Shown: positions 47,254 to 58,099 of the stretch, in pieces
Layout: the number at the start of each line of letters is the position of its first letter
Position numbering within the stretch: the first letter of the stretch is position 1
Assembly (NCBI GenBank): GCA_018296165.2
Contig: JACKQL020000190.1
Span: forward strand, 1-63,866
DNA from: Termitomyces sp. T153
Taxonomy: Eukaryota; Basidiomycota; Agaricomycetes; Agaricales; Lyophyllaceae
Direction: 5' to 3'
Length of the DNA stretch: 63,866 bases
Program-made: the position numbers and the translations under genes
Notes under the pieces: generated by a model
What the model was told of the DNA's origin: nothing
What the model saw: only the letters and a program-made list of their open reading frames with translations
The model's database searches: none

Positions 47254-47721
47254 TCTGCCAGAAGATTGTAGAGCAACACCACAACTCTCACATTGCTGGG
47301 CACCCTAGACAATGGAAAACATTGGAGCTGGTATCATGGAATTACTGGTGGCCCCAGATGTTTCAGTATATTGGGTTCTACACTAGTACATGTGATCTCT
47401 GTCTCTGGACCAAGCCCCAGTGTTGCCTCCCTTCTGGACAGCTGCACCTGCTACCTGTGCCTGCAGAGCAATGGAGCATTGCCTCTGTGGACTTCATTGT
47501 AGAGCTCCCTGACACCCACAGTTATGACACAATCATGGTAGTGGTGGACCTGTATGGCAAGCAAGCACACTTCATTCCATCTCATACCACTTGCTCTGCC
47601 ATAGGCACTGCAAACCTGTACCAGAGGAATGTCTGGAAGCTCCATGGCCTTTCCAATGCCTATGTCTCTGACCAGGGGCCACAATTCAAAACAGACTTCA
47701 CCAGGGAACTCTACCAACTAT

Positions 47722-48861
47722 TGTCAGGTTCTGCTGACCATGGGGGCTTGGCTACACTGGGCAAATCCTTACTAGGCAGACATGATGTCCTACACTAATG
47801 ACTGGGCATTTGGAGGAGGTCTAAACATTGGGGACTTGTGAGGATAAGCAATGGGGAGTGATCCAAACAAGTCTAGGGTGGTCTGGAGAGGTCTAGGATG
47901 AGTCACAGGAAAGGGGTCAGACTTAATGGGGGTGTCAAGTACAAGTCTGGAAGCAAGTATTAGAGGTGCAGGGCAAATGGAGGCTACACAAGTGATAGGA
48001 GCAGGGCTGGAGTTTGATGGGGAATCAACAGATGTTGATGGGTTTTGGGGCTGAGCAAATAGTGAGGTCTGGAGTTGGTTTAAAGAATGTTTGAGGTTTG
48101 TAATTGTCAGCACAGAGTTTGTAAAGGCATTAAGGTTGAAAGGGCTTGAACACAATAATGGGAATGGAGTCAAACAAGATGAGACAGAGTCAAGACAAGA
48201 TTGAGATGAGAATAAAAATAGATTCAAGTGGGGATATGAAACAACAATGGGAATAATAACAGAAATAGAGACAAGACAAGACTGGGAGACTGAGAGAAAA
48301 GGAAACATAACATGGAACATGAAACACAAGACAGAAACAATCAGACCATAGGCAACATTAAGCAATATCAAGACTAGAGTACAAGGGGCTACTCTACAAC
48401 TTATATACTAACTACTGGAGAGCTTTGGGAAACAGCAGGTGTGGTGGCAGGGCTTGATGGAGCTGCACAGAGTCAATGGGTATTGGTTGTGATCAGGGGA
48501 TGGGCTGTGGTGATATTCTGATGGGGTCAATGGAGGACACAGGCCATTCCAGGGCTGATGTGATACTCCAGAGTAAGTCAATGATTCAGGGAGATGAGTT
48601 GATGACATGTGCTGGAGTCAGGAACAGTAGAGGAGGGTTCCAGGGGCTCAGGAGAGTCAAGGGAAGCATCAATGGCTGTGGAGAAGGTGTCAGAGTTAGC
48701 CAGGGGGCTGTTGGAGTTTGCTGGAGAAGCATTGGAGTTGTCCAGAGTAGGCATCATAGGTTGACAAAGGTTGGGGGAGTTAGAGGGGATGTTGGAGGTA
48801 ACTCTGGGGAAGTGAGCAGGTTGGGAATGATGTTTGGGGGTCCAGGAAGTGGGTTATGACA
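47722..48861 (-). mobile_element. Solo LTR (D/J type), minus orientation
   Basis: 1140 bp, TGTCAGG...TATGACA. Target duplication ACTAT (47717-47721) / ACTAC (48862-48866), one transition apart. Splits the integrase frame of E2. Confidence 0.85.
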
Positions 48862-49779
48862 ACTACTCAGCATGAAGCTTCACACCTCTACTACCTATCA
48901 CCCACAGTCTGATGGCCAGACCAAACATGTAAACCAGGAGTTGGAGCAGTACCTCTGCCTTTTCTGCAACAAATGCCAGGATGACTGGGATGAACTCCTC
49001 CCCAATGCCAAGTTCCAATACAATAACCATGTTCATGCTTCCACCTAATTTTCCTCATTCTTCCTCAACACTGGACAACACCTACACATGGGCTTTGAAC
49101 TCCAGGCCCAGCCCTTGTAAAATGAAGTAGTAAATGACTTTGTGGACCAGATGAAGAAGTCACAGGAGGAGGCCCAAGCAGCTCTGGCCAAGGCAAAGGT
49201 TGATATGGTGCGATACTATGACCATGAAAGGACCCTGGAGCACAAATACCAGCACAGAGATCAAGTCTACCTGGATGCCTCTGACATTATGACTACCCAG
49301 TCTTTGACAAAGCTGTTGCACCACCAATTGGGACCTTTCACAGTGGAATGATAGGTAAGGCCTCTAGCCTACTGACTCTGGCTCCCCATGGGGATGTGCC
49401 AGCTTTATCCAGTGTTCAACATGGTCAAACTGACTCCAGCCCCAAAGGATCCTATTCTGGGGCAATGGCTGCCACCTCTGCCACCTCTAGTGATGGTTGA
49501 CAACAATGAGGAGTATGAGGTGGAGGAAATCCTGGATAGTTGTTCATTCTGGCAATGACTACAATACAAGGTGAAGTGGAAGGGCAACAGGATCAAGGAT
49601 ATCTCCTGGGAATGGTGGGAGAATGTACATGCCCTGGGGCTCATCAAGGAGTTCCACAGGAACCACCCAGATGCTCTGCATGCTATACAAGGAATCTACC
49701 CTATTTTGCCAGTGGACAGAGCAGTCAGGGACTTTTTCTACCCTGCATGTTGAGATGCCACATGCTAGAGAGAAAGTGA

Positions 49780-50146
49780 TGTCAGAGGACTTCCATTTCT
49801 GACCTCCCCAACTTGTTCCAGTGTCTCTGCAGCTTGTTTGATGTCTTCAGGGCTCATCCAGAACTCCAGAGATCTCTGGAGACCTGCAGAACTTTCTGTA
49901 TTACCTCATCAATCATTGTCCTAGGGTTAGAAGTAGCTCTGGCTTTCTGTACAATAGTTCCCATGCCTCCACTGCCCACTGATGCACTGCACTGAGCAGC
50001 AGGGATCCTTAGACTTGTTCTCTTTGGATTCCGCTCTGTTAGGTGATTAGTTACTGATTGTATTGTTGTCTACTTGCTAATATACTTTGGATTCCCCTTT
50101 GCTAGCTGCATGACTCTGATCTGCCACCCTGGAGGTTACCCTTACA
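49780..50146 (+). mobile_element. 3' LTR of element E2
   Basis: 367 bp, TGTCAGAGGACTTCC...CCCTTACA. The purine tract before it is degenerate (AGAGAGAAAGTGA). Confidence 0.8.
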
Positions 50147-50229
50147 GGTTTGCTGTCCCATCTATAGCTGTTCAGGGTTGTTTGGGTGCCCTCTTGAGGC
50201 CTGCTTGCCGCTTCTCTGTCTCTAGCTCC

Positions 50230-50797
50230 TTACCACTTCTGGTTGCACTGACCATTTTGCTTGCCTGTATTCCACCCCCTTGTCCAGTTTGGCCCCCTGC
50301 CTGCCAGCCTTGTCCTCTGCCTTGCACTGTTGTACACTTCCATTCTGGGCTCAGGATCATTTGTCCTGGGTGTCTTGTTGTTGTCACTCTTCACCCATGT
50401 CCATTGCTGATATATAGGGTAGTACTTATACCTCAGCTCTGGTGCCCTCTCCATGAGCCTATTTTTTGCCTCTACAAAGACTGGGACATAGTCTTGAGAC
50501 TGACAGGTGGTTCTGTTGGGTTCTCCTGGCTTTGCACCCCATGCAGCAGAAGGCCTTGGGGTCTGTCTCCTTAAATTCTTTTGTCCTGTGGTTCTTTACA
50601 CACATGACACATGTGTCTGCCTCCTGCTTGCATTTTTTAGCAAGGTGTCCCCTTCCATACCTCTGGCACTTAAGGCAATGTCTGGGCTCCAGGTCCATTC
50701 TCCTTGCACTTACCCTTCTTCCCTTGATTATCAGGCCCTGCCAAATGATCATGTTGGCACCTCTATCTAATGTGCATGACAGTACAAGGTGTGCCAC
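50230..50797 (-). pseudogene. LINE (Tad-like) ORF1 remnant with zinc knuckles
   Basis: Minus strand: IIWQGLIIKGRRVSARRM, then CLKCQRYGRGHLAKKC and CVMCVKNHRTKEF...CCMGC, the knuckle arrangement of ORF1/gag-like proteins of fungal non-LTR retrotransposons; after a frame change YKYYPIYQQWTW. No endonuclease or RT follows in the window, so it is a fragment. Flanks at 50147-50229 and 50798-51100 show nothing more I can name. Confidence 0.65.
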
Positions 50798-51119
50798 CTC
50801 CTGGTTTTCATGCCTGGCTCTGGGGGCTCTTGCCCTGTTTGGCTGGTGTCTTTTGGTGTGGTGCTCCCACTACTATTAGTTGGCTCTATTGCATTCAAAG
50901 TGTGAATTGAAAAGCTTTAGAGATGGGTATTTAGCACTGTCTACTCCCAATCTTTTGCCCTTCTCTGCCCTGTGGTCTTTCAAGCCCAAAAAACTTGTTT
51001 TCCCATGGTGGTCAGATGATGGTTAAAGATCAAAAGCATTCCTCCTGGTGTAGGAGAGAGCTTTGAGAGAGCTCAAAAGGAACAAAAGCAGTTCAGGCAA
51101 TTCAAAAGGGGGCTCCTAG

Positions 51120-51300
51120 ACTGAATTTTGAGACTTGTTCTGCTATAAGAGTGTTGTCTGGAGGCTGTGGCTCAATCACACCACTGGCAGTGGGAGATCC
51201 AAAGTCTCTTCAGCATCTAAAGAAGTTCTAGAGTTCTCACTACCTACTTGGCAGAGGGAGATCCAAAGAGAACAACTTTAAGGATTACCTATGTCAGGTT
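51120..51300 (-). mobile_element. B-type LTR end with PBS, minus orientation, truncated
   Basis: 51145-51296 matches the reverse of the B LTR (GGAGGCTGTGGCTCAATCACAC; AGATCCAAAGAGAACAA). Immediately left, GAGACTTGTTCTGC (reverse) gives the PBS AGAACAAGTCTC, a perfect match to the B-family start motif. The rest of this element is gone. Confidence 0.65.
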
Positions 51301-51876
51301 TCACATAATTTATTCTAGAGCTTCTGAAGGGGGGAATGAAATCAAAATAAGACATATTGGATTTAAATTTATTTGAGGGAATCTTGGCTTGACCTACCTA
51401 CCCATCTGTTGATTAATCTTCAAAATAGGGTAATCAGATCACTGGCTAGTTTCAAACTAAGCCCTCATTCTTGCTGTTGTTTTTCACTACCACATTTGTT
51501 AACATTGCAGGCTTCACATGCCCACCCATTCACTCTCTTCTCTAGGCCAATACAATGTAGATGATACTTTTCAAACAGGTGAGTGACTACATATTTTAGA
51601 ACAAATAATGAGATTTTACCCATTGTATTTCACATGACTGATGTTTACACTAGATTGCATTGTTCCTCTCAATCTCAGAGACCACAACACCACAGATACT
51701 CTTTGCCAACAAAGATATCAAGTCTCTTGTCTTTGGCTTTTGTCTAGTGTGTGTCCTAGGCCTTCCTGATCAAATTCCATATTTATACTTGAATTTGGAA
51801 CCAGGGACAACAATGTTAATACATGTATTGCAGGATGAACTGTTGGTGTCTAGACATGCACCATCAACCTCAACCC
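51301..51876. other. Intergenic stretch, nothing recognised
   Basis: AT-rich, CpG-poor. ORFs of 60-75 codons at 51373 and 51660 have no recognisable features. Confidence 0.4.
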
Positions 51877-52167
51877 TGTTATAGCATCCCACTCACCATG
51901 TCACATATATCACACCTCCATTGTTATCATGGTTGGCTCTGTGGGCAAACCCTTCCATTGTCACAAACTATGCATATATACTGTTCCCCCACATACATGC
52001 ACCCTCACTCAACTATATACTGAGCTGAGGGTGAGCACTATCATGTGCATACTCTTTATCATATAAACTGACAATATGTACTTAGACTTACACATTGTCA
52101 GGTACTTAACTCACTCAACTATATACTCAGCTGAGGACTTACACATTGTCAGTATCAGGTTCTAACA
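51877..52167 (+). mobile_element. Copia-type LTR
   Basis: 291 bp, TGTTATAGC...TTCTAACA, with perfect 5-bp terminal inverted repeats TGTTA/TAACA, followed directly by a PBS-like sequence and a copia gag. Internal near-direct repeat ACTCAACTATATACT(G/C)AGCTGAGG at about 52007 and 52112. Confidence 0.65.
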
Positions 52168-52176
52168 GGTTATGGG
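52168..52176 (+). promoter_or_regulatory. Copia PBS, half-tRNA initiator Met type
   Basis: GGTTATGGG immediately after the LTR. The Drosophila copia PBS begins this way and pairs with the anticodon-arm fragment of initiator tRNA-Met; 9 bases are visible before divergence. Confidence 0.45.
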
Positions 52177-52405
52177 AATTGCTGCCATGTACCTCTGAGA
52201 TGATGTTAAGGACCTTATACTCTCTGCCCTGTCACACTGATCACATTCAAGGACCCTGGATCTTGATCCATCTTATCAGCATGTCATCATCTCCACATGA
52301 CAATACTCCCTGTTCCCTCTTGAACACAAAAATCTCCTTGTTCTTTTCACCCAATAATACTACATAGGATCCAAATCTTCCACTTCTGAATCTCCAGCCA
52401 CTATC

Positions 52406-52839
52406 ATGTCTGTCACCAATGCTGCCAACCCTTGCATCCATCCTGCTAAACTGAATGTGCACTGGCTTGCCTCAGAGACTCTGTTTGACTGTGCTACTGG
52501 CAAGTTCACTAAATGGTCAACCAAACTCAAGATTTTCCTTCAGCAGAGTGGGCTAGACTGATATATCTTTGCATCCAAGAAGAAGCCAGAACACTTAATC
52601 ACTCAGCCTGATTCAAGCACAGAGCCTGTAGCTCACACCAATTGGTTGTTAAACAATGACCTTATCATAAGTGTCATTTGAGCAGTTGTCTTGGACATGG
52701 AGCAGGAGGGACTAAGCACTGACAGCACAGCCAAGGAATGTTATGATGCCCTAAAAGCTAGGGCACAGCACAAAGGACCTGTCAAGCAGGTAGCCTTCAT
52801 TTGTGAAGCTCTCTCTACTTATGCCCCTGTCTCTGAGCC
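52406..52839 (+). pseudogene. Copia gag N-terminal remnant
   Basis: ATG 52406 opens MSVTNAANPCIHPAKLN; then GKFTKWSTKLKIFLQQSGLD, a TGA, THNWLLNND-type segment, second TGA (52679), and ECYDALKARAQHKGPVKQV. This is the layout of Ty1/copia gag (UBN2-like) with W..W/K..L and YDALK motifs. Cut by the gypsy LTR at 52840. Confidence 0.6.
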
Positions 52840-53868
52840 TGTCATGACCCACTCCTGGACCTCTGACTCCAACCCTACCTCCCCAGAGTATCCACCAGTG
52901 CCCCCTTGACCTGTCCTGACCTTTGTTCATCCATGGCACCTGCTCCAGCTAACTCTGATGCTTTCCCAGCAAACCCCAATGACTCCTTGACAAACCTTGA
53001 TGCATCCCTTGTGGGCCCCATCATTTCCCCTTCTTCCCCCTTCTCCCTTGGGCCCCTCCAACATCTCTCCTAACCCAGGCACACATCACTGACTTGCTCC
53101 CATGACCCACATGACCACTCTAGAACTCTCTGGTGACTATGGGGTAGACCATGTTCCTATCAGTTGCCATCAGAATATCACTGTGGCCTGCCATCTGATC
53201 AGAACTGACACCCATCACCCCACATGGCTCTGATGAGCCCTGCCATTGCACCTTCAGTCATGAAGGAGGTCCAGTAGTTAGTATATAAGTTGTAGAGTAG
53301 CATCCATTATGCTAGTTATGATATCATATTACCTGTGGTTCCCTATTTCTCATTATGTTTCATCTCTGTTTCTGTCTCTAGTCTCATGTCTCTCTCAATC
53401 TATCTTGTTTTTGTTTTTGTCTCATCTTGTCTCCACCTTGTCTTGCCTGTCTCTGTTTCCTTTGTTGTGCCTAAGTTCCTTCAACTTTAACACTGTTATG
53501 AATCCCATGCATAAGTTATGACCCTCAAACATTTAGATAACTAACTCCCAACTCATCACTCTTAATCATTACCCATCAATCTCTGGCCCTGCTCCCATCA
53601 CTTGCATAACCTCCACTTGCCCCACAGTCTGTATATTTGCCTATGGACTTGTGCCTGATGCACCTCCAAACCCAACTGCTATCATACCTGGTCTTAGACT
53701 TCCTTAGACCACTCTGGACTTGCTCAGATTGCTTCTCTTGGCTTATCCTCACAAGTATCTGAAGTCTGGACCACCCTGGAGCACTAGGTTATAAGTGCAG
53801 GACATCATGTCTGCCTAGTAAGGACTTGCTCAGTTAAGCTGAGCCCCTGTGGTCAGTGGAACCTGACA
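52840..53868 (+). mobile_element. Gypsy LTR (C/F type), plus orientation
   Basis: 1029 bp, TGTCATGACCCAC...CCTGACA. Flanks GAGCC and ATGTA do not match, so one side was rearranged or it is half of a deleted element. TATATAA at about 53281. Confidence 0.8.
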
Positions 53869-54395
53869 ATGTATAGCACAAAGATAACTGGAAGGGAGCA
53901 AAAATTGAAGACAAGCTCCAGCTATATCATTGGTTTCACATCACATGCACAACAAAAAGGTGACTGGAAAGGAGCAAAAATTAAAGACAAGCTCTGGCTA
54001 TATTGTTGGTTTCACATCACATGCACAGCCAAAAGGTAACTGGAAAGGAGCAAAAGTTAAAGACAAGCTCTAGCTATATCATTGGTTTCACATCACATGC
54101 ACAGCAAAAAGGTAGCTGGAAAGGAGCAAAAATTAAAGACAAGCTCTGGTTATATTGTTGGTTTCACATCACATGCACAGTAAAAAGGTAGCTGGAAGGA
54201 AGCAAAAATTGAAGACAAGCTCCAGCTATATTGTTGGTTTTACATCATGTGCACAGCAAAAAAGTAGCCAGAAGGGAGCAAAAATTGAAGACAAGCTCTG
54301 GCTATATCATTGGTTTCACATCACGTGCACAGCAAAAAGGTAGCTGGAAGGGAGCGAAGATTAAAGACAGCTTCCGGCTATATCGTTGGCTGTAA
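53869..54395 (+). repeat. 76-bp satellite array
   Basis: About seven units, period 76 bp (ACTGG at 53887, 53963 and so on), each with GAAGACAAGCT and GGTTTCACATCACATGCACAG. The last unit contains intact CpG where inner units have TpG, so the array edge borders a less decayed region. Confidence 0.85.
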
Positions 54396-56141
54396 GGTCA
54401 CATGGGAACAAAATTCGAAGACAAAATTTGGTGCGGGATCGAGGAGTAAAGCCTCGGCTACTTCATAGACCTCGGAACTCATTCCCCTTCTCACTTACTG
54501 CTCCTATCACGCAATCATAATGTCTGTCGCAGCTAGCTATGAAAGGCCTGCTTCTTTGGTTTGTATGCCTTCTCTTCTGAGCATGGGTCATCCTCCTTGC
54601 ACATTTTTCTGCACACTCCTCTCTTCCAATAAGGATACCAACTACGCCAACCGTGTTGCTGTCTTTGAAACTTCTTCTGCCTATGTATTGCATGTGATAT
54701 GTCAAGTTAAAGTGGGTTTTCATGGCTCCACATGAAACCGCGACGATCGCGTGGTAGATAGACCGACAAGGAACGAATTCCCTTTAGGAAAACCCTTCCA
54801 CGGCCCACGACAAACTCTCTCGTAAGCGTCGACCGAGTGCTGCAAGAGTGAAGTTTCTCTGGACCCGATGTGAGTCTCACCTAGCGCGTGTTGGGATCGA
54901 ATGGGGTAGCCACCGTAAGTGTACTTGGCCAACCCATCACAGATATCACATCTATTGTCACCATTGTGTCGCAGCGCAGACAAAGCAAACACAGGATATA
55001 TATTCAGCCTATAAACCAACGAAATGCCCTCAGTCACTTATACAACAGACGGAGGGCGAGCCGAGATATTTACATTGACTTATGGACATATTACTTACTG
55101 TGCGGTAGATCAGACTAATTGTGTCTGTATAATATTAGGTACAGAAATATAGTCATTTATATAACAGACTGAAGATCAGACTAATTGTGTCTTATAATAC
55201 TACGTTCAGATTCTAGTAAGTCAGCAGAAAGGAGGGACGGGATGAATACGGAACACCTCTTTCTAGCCGATAGTCTCGGTCACATGTTCTTCACTTTCTT
55301 GTACTCTTACATCCACGTACTTTGTGATACACCATTTATCTCGAATTTTACTCTGCATACTTTGTGTCTAGCTATGGTTGGTGCCTCTTTAGCCACCTCC
55401 TCCTCCTCGGCTACATTGTCTATTACTACTGCCAAATCGGTCCCAGCACATGCGGATCTCCTGCTGATTCTTCTGAGGCCGGCCTTACTTTGCTGGATGC
55501 TTGTAAGATTCGTGCGGTTGTCTCTTGCCCTCCTTGTGGTTGAGGATGTTCCCGGGGTTTGCCAACGTTCTTGCCTATTCCGTCTTTCTTGCCAACCTCG
55601 AAGGTCGATATCGAAACGTCGACCTTCCAGTGGTCCATCTCATCACTTTCCGTGTATACTCCCGTGCCCTCTACCACACAGTCTTCCTTTTACTTCTTTG
55701 ATCTCATTGTCTCTCACGCTCGTTCTGTTGTCTGGTCTCTCTTGCCTTCACGCGTGCCCTTTCGCCAAGAGTTAGAGCTCCGATCCCATCGCCGGATTCT
55801 ATGCATTTCTGGAAAATCTCTATACTTCCCTGAAGGCTGCGTCGAGCATCCTCAACTACGCTATGTCAAGTCCCCGCACTCTTCTACATCGATATCATGT
55901 GTCCTCTCCGTACGCGCAATGTGATATTGGTAATGAGTGCTACTTGCTATAGAGGGTGAAACCAGAATCGATGTGAATTAGAGATTACGTGATCATTGAC
56001 AATGAAGTTGAAGTTTGAGATTTTTTAACCGCACATTTGTTATTTGCGACTCCTTATCCTTTCTTGGGTTTTCCGATTGACTGAATTGCTTATCACACGT
56101 CAACGTGTTAACGGAATACGTCAAATTCAAACTATAGTCAG
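54396..56141. other. CpG-containing island with unidentified ORFs
   Basis: Composition changes to CpG-containing DNA. ORFs at 54520-54735 (+, 71 codons, MSVAASYERPAS), 54720-55037 (-, 105 codons) and 55185-55775 (+, 196 codons, Leu/Ser-rich), with overlapping frames at 55559-55924. None has a motif I recognise. Around 55540-55690 another plus frame reads FANVLAYSVFLANLEGRY, which looks protein-like. Short near-repeats (GATCAGACTAATTGTGTCT at about 55108 and 55168) are present. A decayed or multi-exon host gene is possible. Confidence 0.35.
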
Positions 56142-56147
56142 ATCAAA

Positions 56148-57110
56148 TTGTCAGGTCATGATGCTGAAATGGAAACAACACTTTTGAGGAATTGGCCAAT
56201 GACAGCTACAAGGCTTGTAAAAGTTACCTTCGAGCACATATAATGATACGCCTGTCTCGTACTTGAGACAGGACGAAAGAACTAGGAAAAAGATGAGCTT
56301 ACCAATTAAACAAGCTGAAAACCGTAAGCTTGGGTAAGAAGCCGAAAACCGTAGGCATAAAGACATACCTAGCAAAATAAGAATCGCCAAAGAACCCAAA
56401 AAGCACGCATGCAACGACGCCAGCAGGAGCTATGACGACGAGAACAGCTGGTCACGCGTTTGATCGACGATCAATGGCGGTGCTCGGCAAAACCGGCTAG
56501 AAAGCTAACCGACGCCGAGGACAGCCATGGACGTCAAAACGCATAGTAAAACCCTGCCTCCCCTCGATACCACACGCCAGACCGTCCAGAAACCAGAGCC
56601 AGCTGCCACACGAACCACGAAAAGACGGTTAGGGAGAAGTTTGAGGAAAAAGAGCAAAAAGAGAGAGGTCGGACGAACGAAAAACCGAGTAACGCCGACC
56701 CAGTACGTCATCTCGAACGAACAACCAATAAGAAAGAAAGGCCAAGGAAAACCACGCGGTACACCCACGGGCGCGCACGGAAAACACTCTGGCCCGTGCG
56801 CACACATCGAGCTATAAAAGGAGAGAAGAATCGGGGGAGGGGGACAAGCAACGACGTACCACGGCTCGGCTAGCCCCAGGGAGCGGCTAACTTAGGCTTA
56901 CGAGTATTTAGTTGGTTCGGGTTTGATTTATAATTGATATATATATATATATTTGAACCCATTCAAAAGTTTGAGACCGTCTCAACTAGCGAATAAATCA
57001 ATTTAATTATTATCTACGACTGTAAACGTCTAAGTGAGCTTTCGTGTAACTTAAGCCTCCAAAACTCTGTGAAAGCAACGTTTGATCCGTTGATCCGATC
57101 GATTGACGAC
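56148..57110 (+). mobile_element. LTR-like block with TATA box
   Basis: Bounded by the direct repeat ATCAAA (56142-56147 and 57111-57116), begins TTGTCAGG, ends GATTGACGAC. CTATAAAAGG near 56813 followed by a GC-rich leader and then an AT-rich tail is typical of a fungal LTR. Lys/Arg-rich ORFs inside (56505-56817, both strands) look like by-products. Unlike other LTRs here, so the assignment is tentative. Confidence 0.35.
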
Positions 57111-57260
57111 ATCAAAACTTACATTTCGCATCAATAATACTGGTGATGATATGATCTTCTACTTACTTTGATGCCCTACAATGCTTGTCCTTCGGTCCTT
57201 TCATGGTCCGCCCTCTAACGATTTTGTATGAAATAAAGGTAAACGTTCATTCAATCATAC

Positions 57261-57349
57261 CGACGCCAGCAGAATTTGAACCTGCGCCCTCAAAGAGGAA
57301 CAGATTATCGCATTCGAATCTGTCGCCGTAACCACTTAGCTATAATGCC
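57261..57349 (-). tRNA. tRNA-Ser(CGA) with a 7-nt intron, possibly a pseudogene
   Basis: Minus strand: D-arm A-box TAGCTAAGTGGTTA; anticodon arm ACAGATT-CGA-A, then seven extra bases TGCGATA, then ATCTGT closing the stem; long variable arm CCTC-TTT-GAGG, the class II feature of Ser; T-arm GCAGG-TTCAAAT-TCTGC (B-box). The intron is at the usual place, one base 3' of the anticodon. Acceptor stem has one A-C mismatch and three G-U pairs, and no T4 run follows, so function is uncertain. Confidence 0.65.
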
Positions 57350-58099
57350 CATAATGACTAATTGACGTAACCACTCGCTTTATTTTTCCTGCCTCCAACA
57401 CGGCAATCTAATATAATGGTGTGGTGAGTAGCTTTCATGATTACTTCAATGCGCCGGTCTACGTTTGAGGTCGTCTTCGGAGAGAATCCCCCTCTTGAGT
57501 TCTGGTGCGGCTTACCTAGAGTGAGGTCGAGTCAATGTGGAAGTTTCTTTGTGGAAACTTTGTTCCACTCGTGCCTCTTCCAGGCTCAGCACGTAATCGC
57601 CGCTTTCAAATCTCCTTCATTGATTTTGTAAAAGCTTTTTTATAACTAACTTGACTGATTCCACGTCTCCTATCAGAAGCCCGGCAGCACACCCTTCTGA
57701 TGAAATAAAAGTATCCAATGATTAATCGTCGATCATATTCACCAACAAACCGTCAACACACGTGTAAGTATATACACTTGCAATTTTTCGTGAAGCTTCA
57801 ACGCCTGAAGGAGGGTGAAGGACTACTTACGTTGATACAGCTTCGAACGCTTGTTTACAGTCATCTTCCAATCTACTATTCCTACTGCAAGTTCATTGAC
57901 GATGCTCTTCATTACTCGCAATCCTAGTGTGAGATTAGTATACTTAACATTCGAATACCTCTCGGGTGGAAACCAGTATTCATTTTAGAATTTTCTTTCA
58001 CGTATATTGTCCGGGACGAGTCGAGATCAACAGGCTATGTAGGGGATGACCAAATTTAAAGTCTTCAGAAAATCGAGTCTACTACATCCTCGATTTCTG
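57350..58099. other. Intergenic, with a possible degenerate exon
   Basis: No clear gene. On the minus strand near 57870-57815, LEDDCKQAFEAV followed by GTAAGT resembles exon 4 of the secreted-protein gene next door (ADAQCVVDAFEAG). Confidence 0.3.

Larger units (their letters stand above)
46115..49752 (+). pseudogene. Element E2 pol (RT end, RNase H, integrase, C-terminus)
   Basis: Pieces 46115-47050, 47254-47721 and 48862-49752 read in order: RT connection ([15 protein letters not shown]), RNase H (AVLSQQSLEDGKWHLVAFY, HDKEMLAIIWSFEEW), integrase (HHNSHIAGHP, CDLCLWTKP, FIVELPDTHSYDTIMVVV, YVSDQGPQF, then YHPQSDGQTKHVNQ after the solo LTR) and a chromodomain-like end (EEYEVEEILDS, about 49510). 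It retains a long open integrase stretch (47322-47721). Stops elsewhere. Confidence 0.82.
46115..50146 (+). mobile_element. Element E2: 3' half of an E-family gypsy, with three insertions or scars
   Basis: Begins abruptly in the RT C-terminus next to the LTR of G. Carries a MITE (47051-47253) and a solo LTR (47722-48861) and ends in its own 3' LTR (49780-50146). Confidence 0.78.

Noticed and set aside
52840..53868. Simple solo LTR insertion in copia gag
   Set aside because: The 5-bp flanks GAGCC and ATGTA do not match, and copia gag does not resume on the right.
55185..55775. 196-codon ORF as a membrane protein gene
   Set aside because: Leu/Ser-rich, no convincing start context or motif; neighbouring frames look equally protein-like, so it is listed only as unidentified.
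56505..56817. Overlapping Lys/Arg-rich (+) and hydrophobic (-) ORFs as genes
   Set aside because: They lie inside an LTR-like block upstream of its TATA box and mirror each other.
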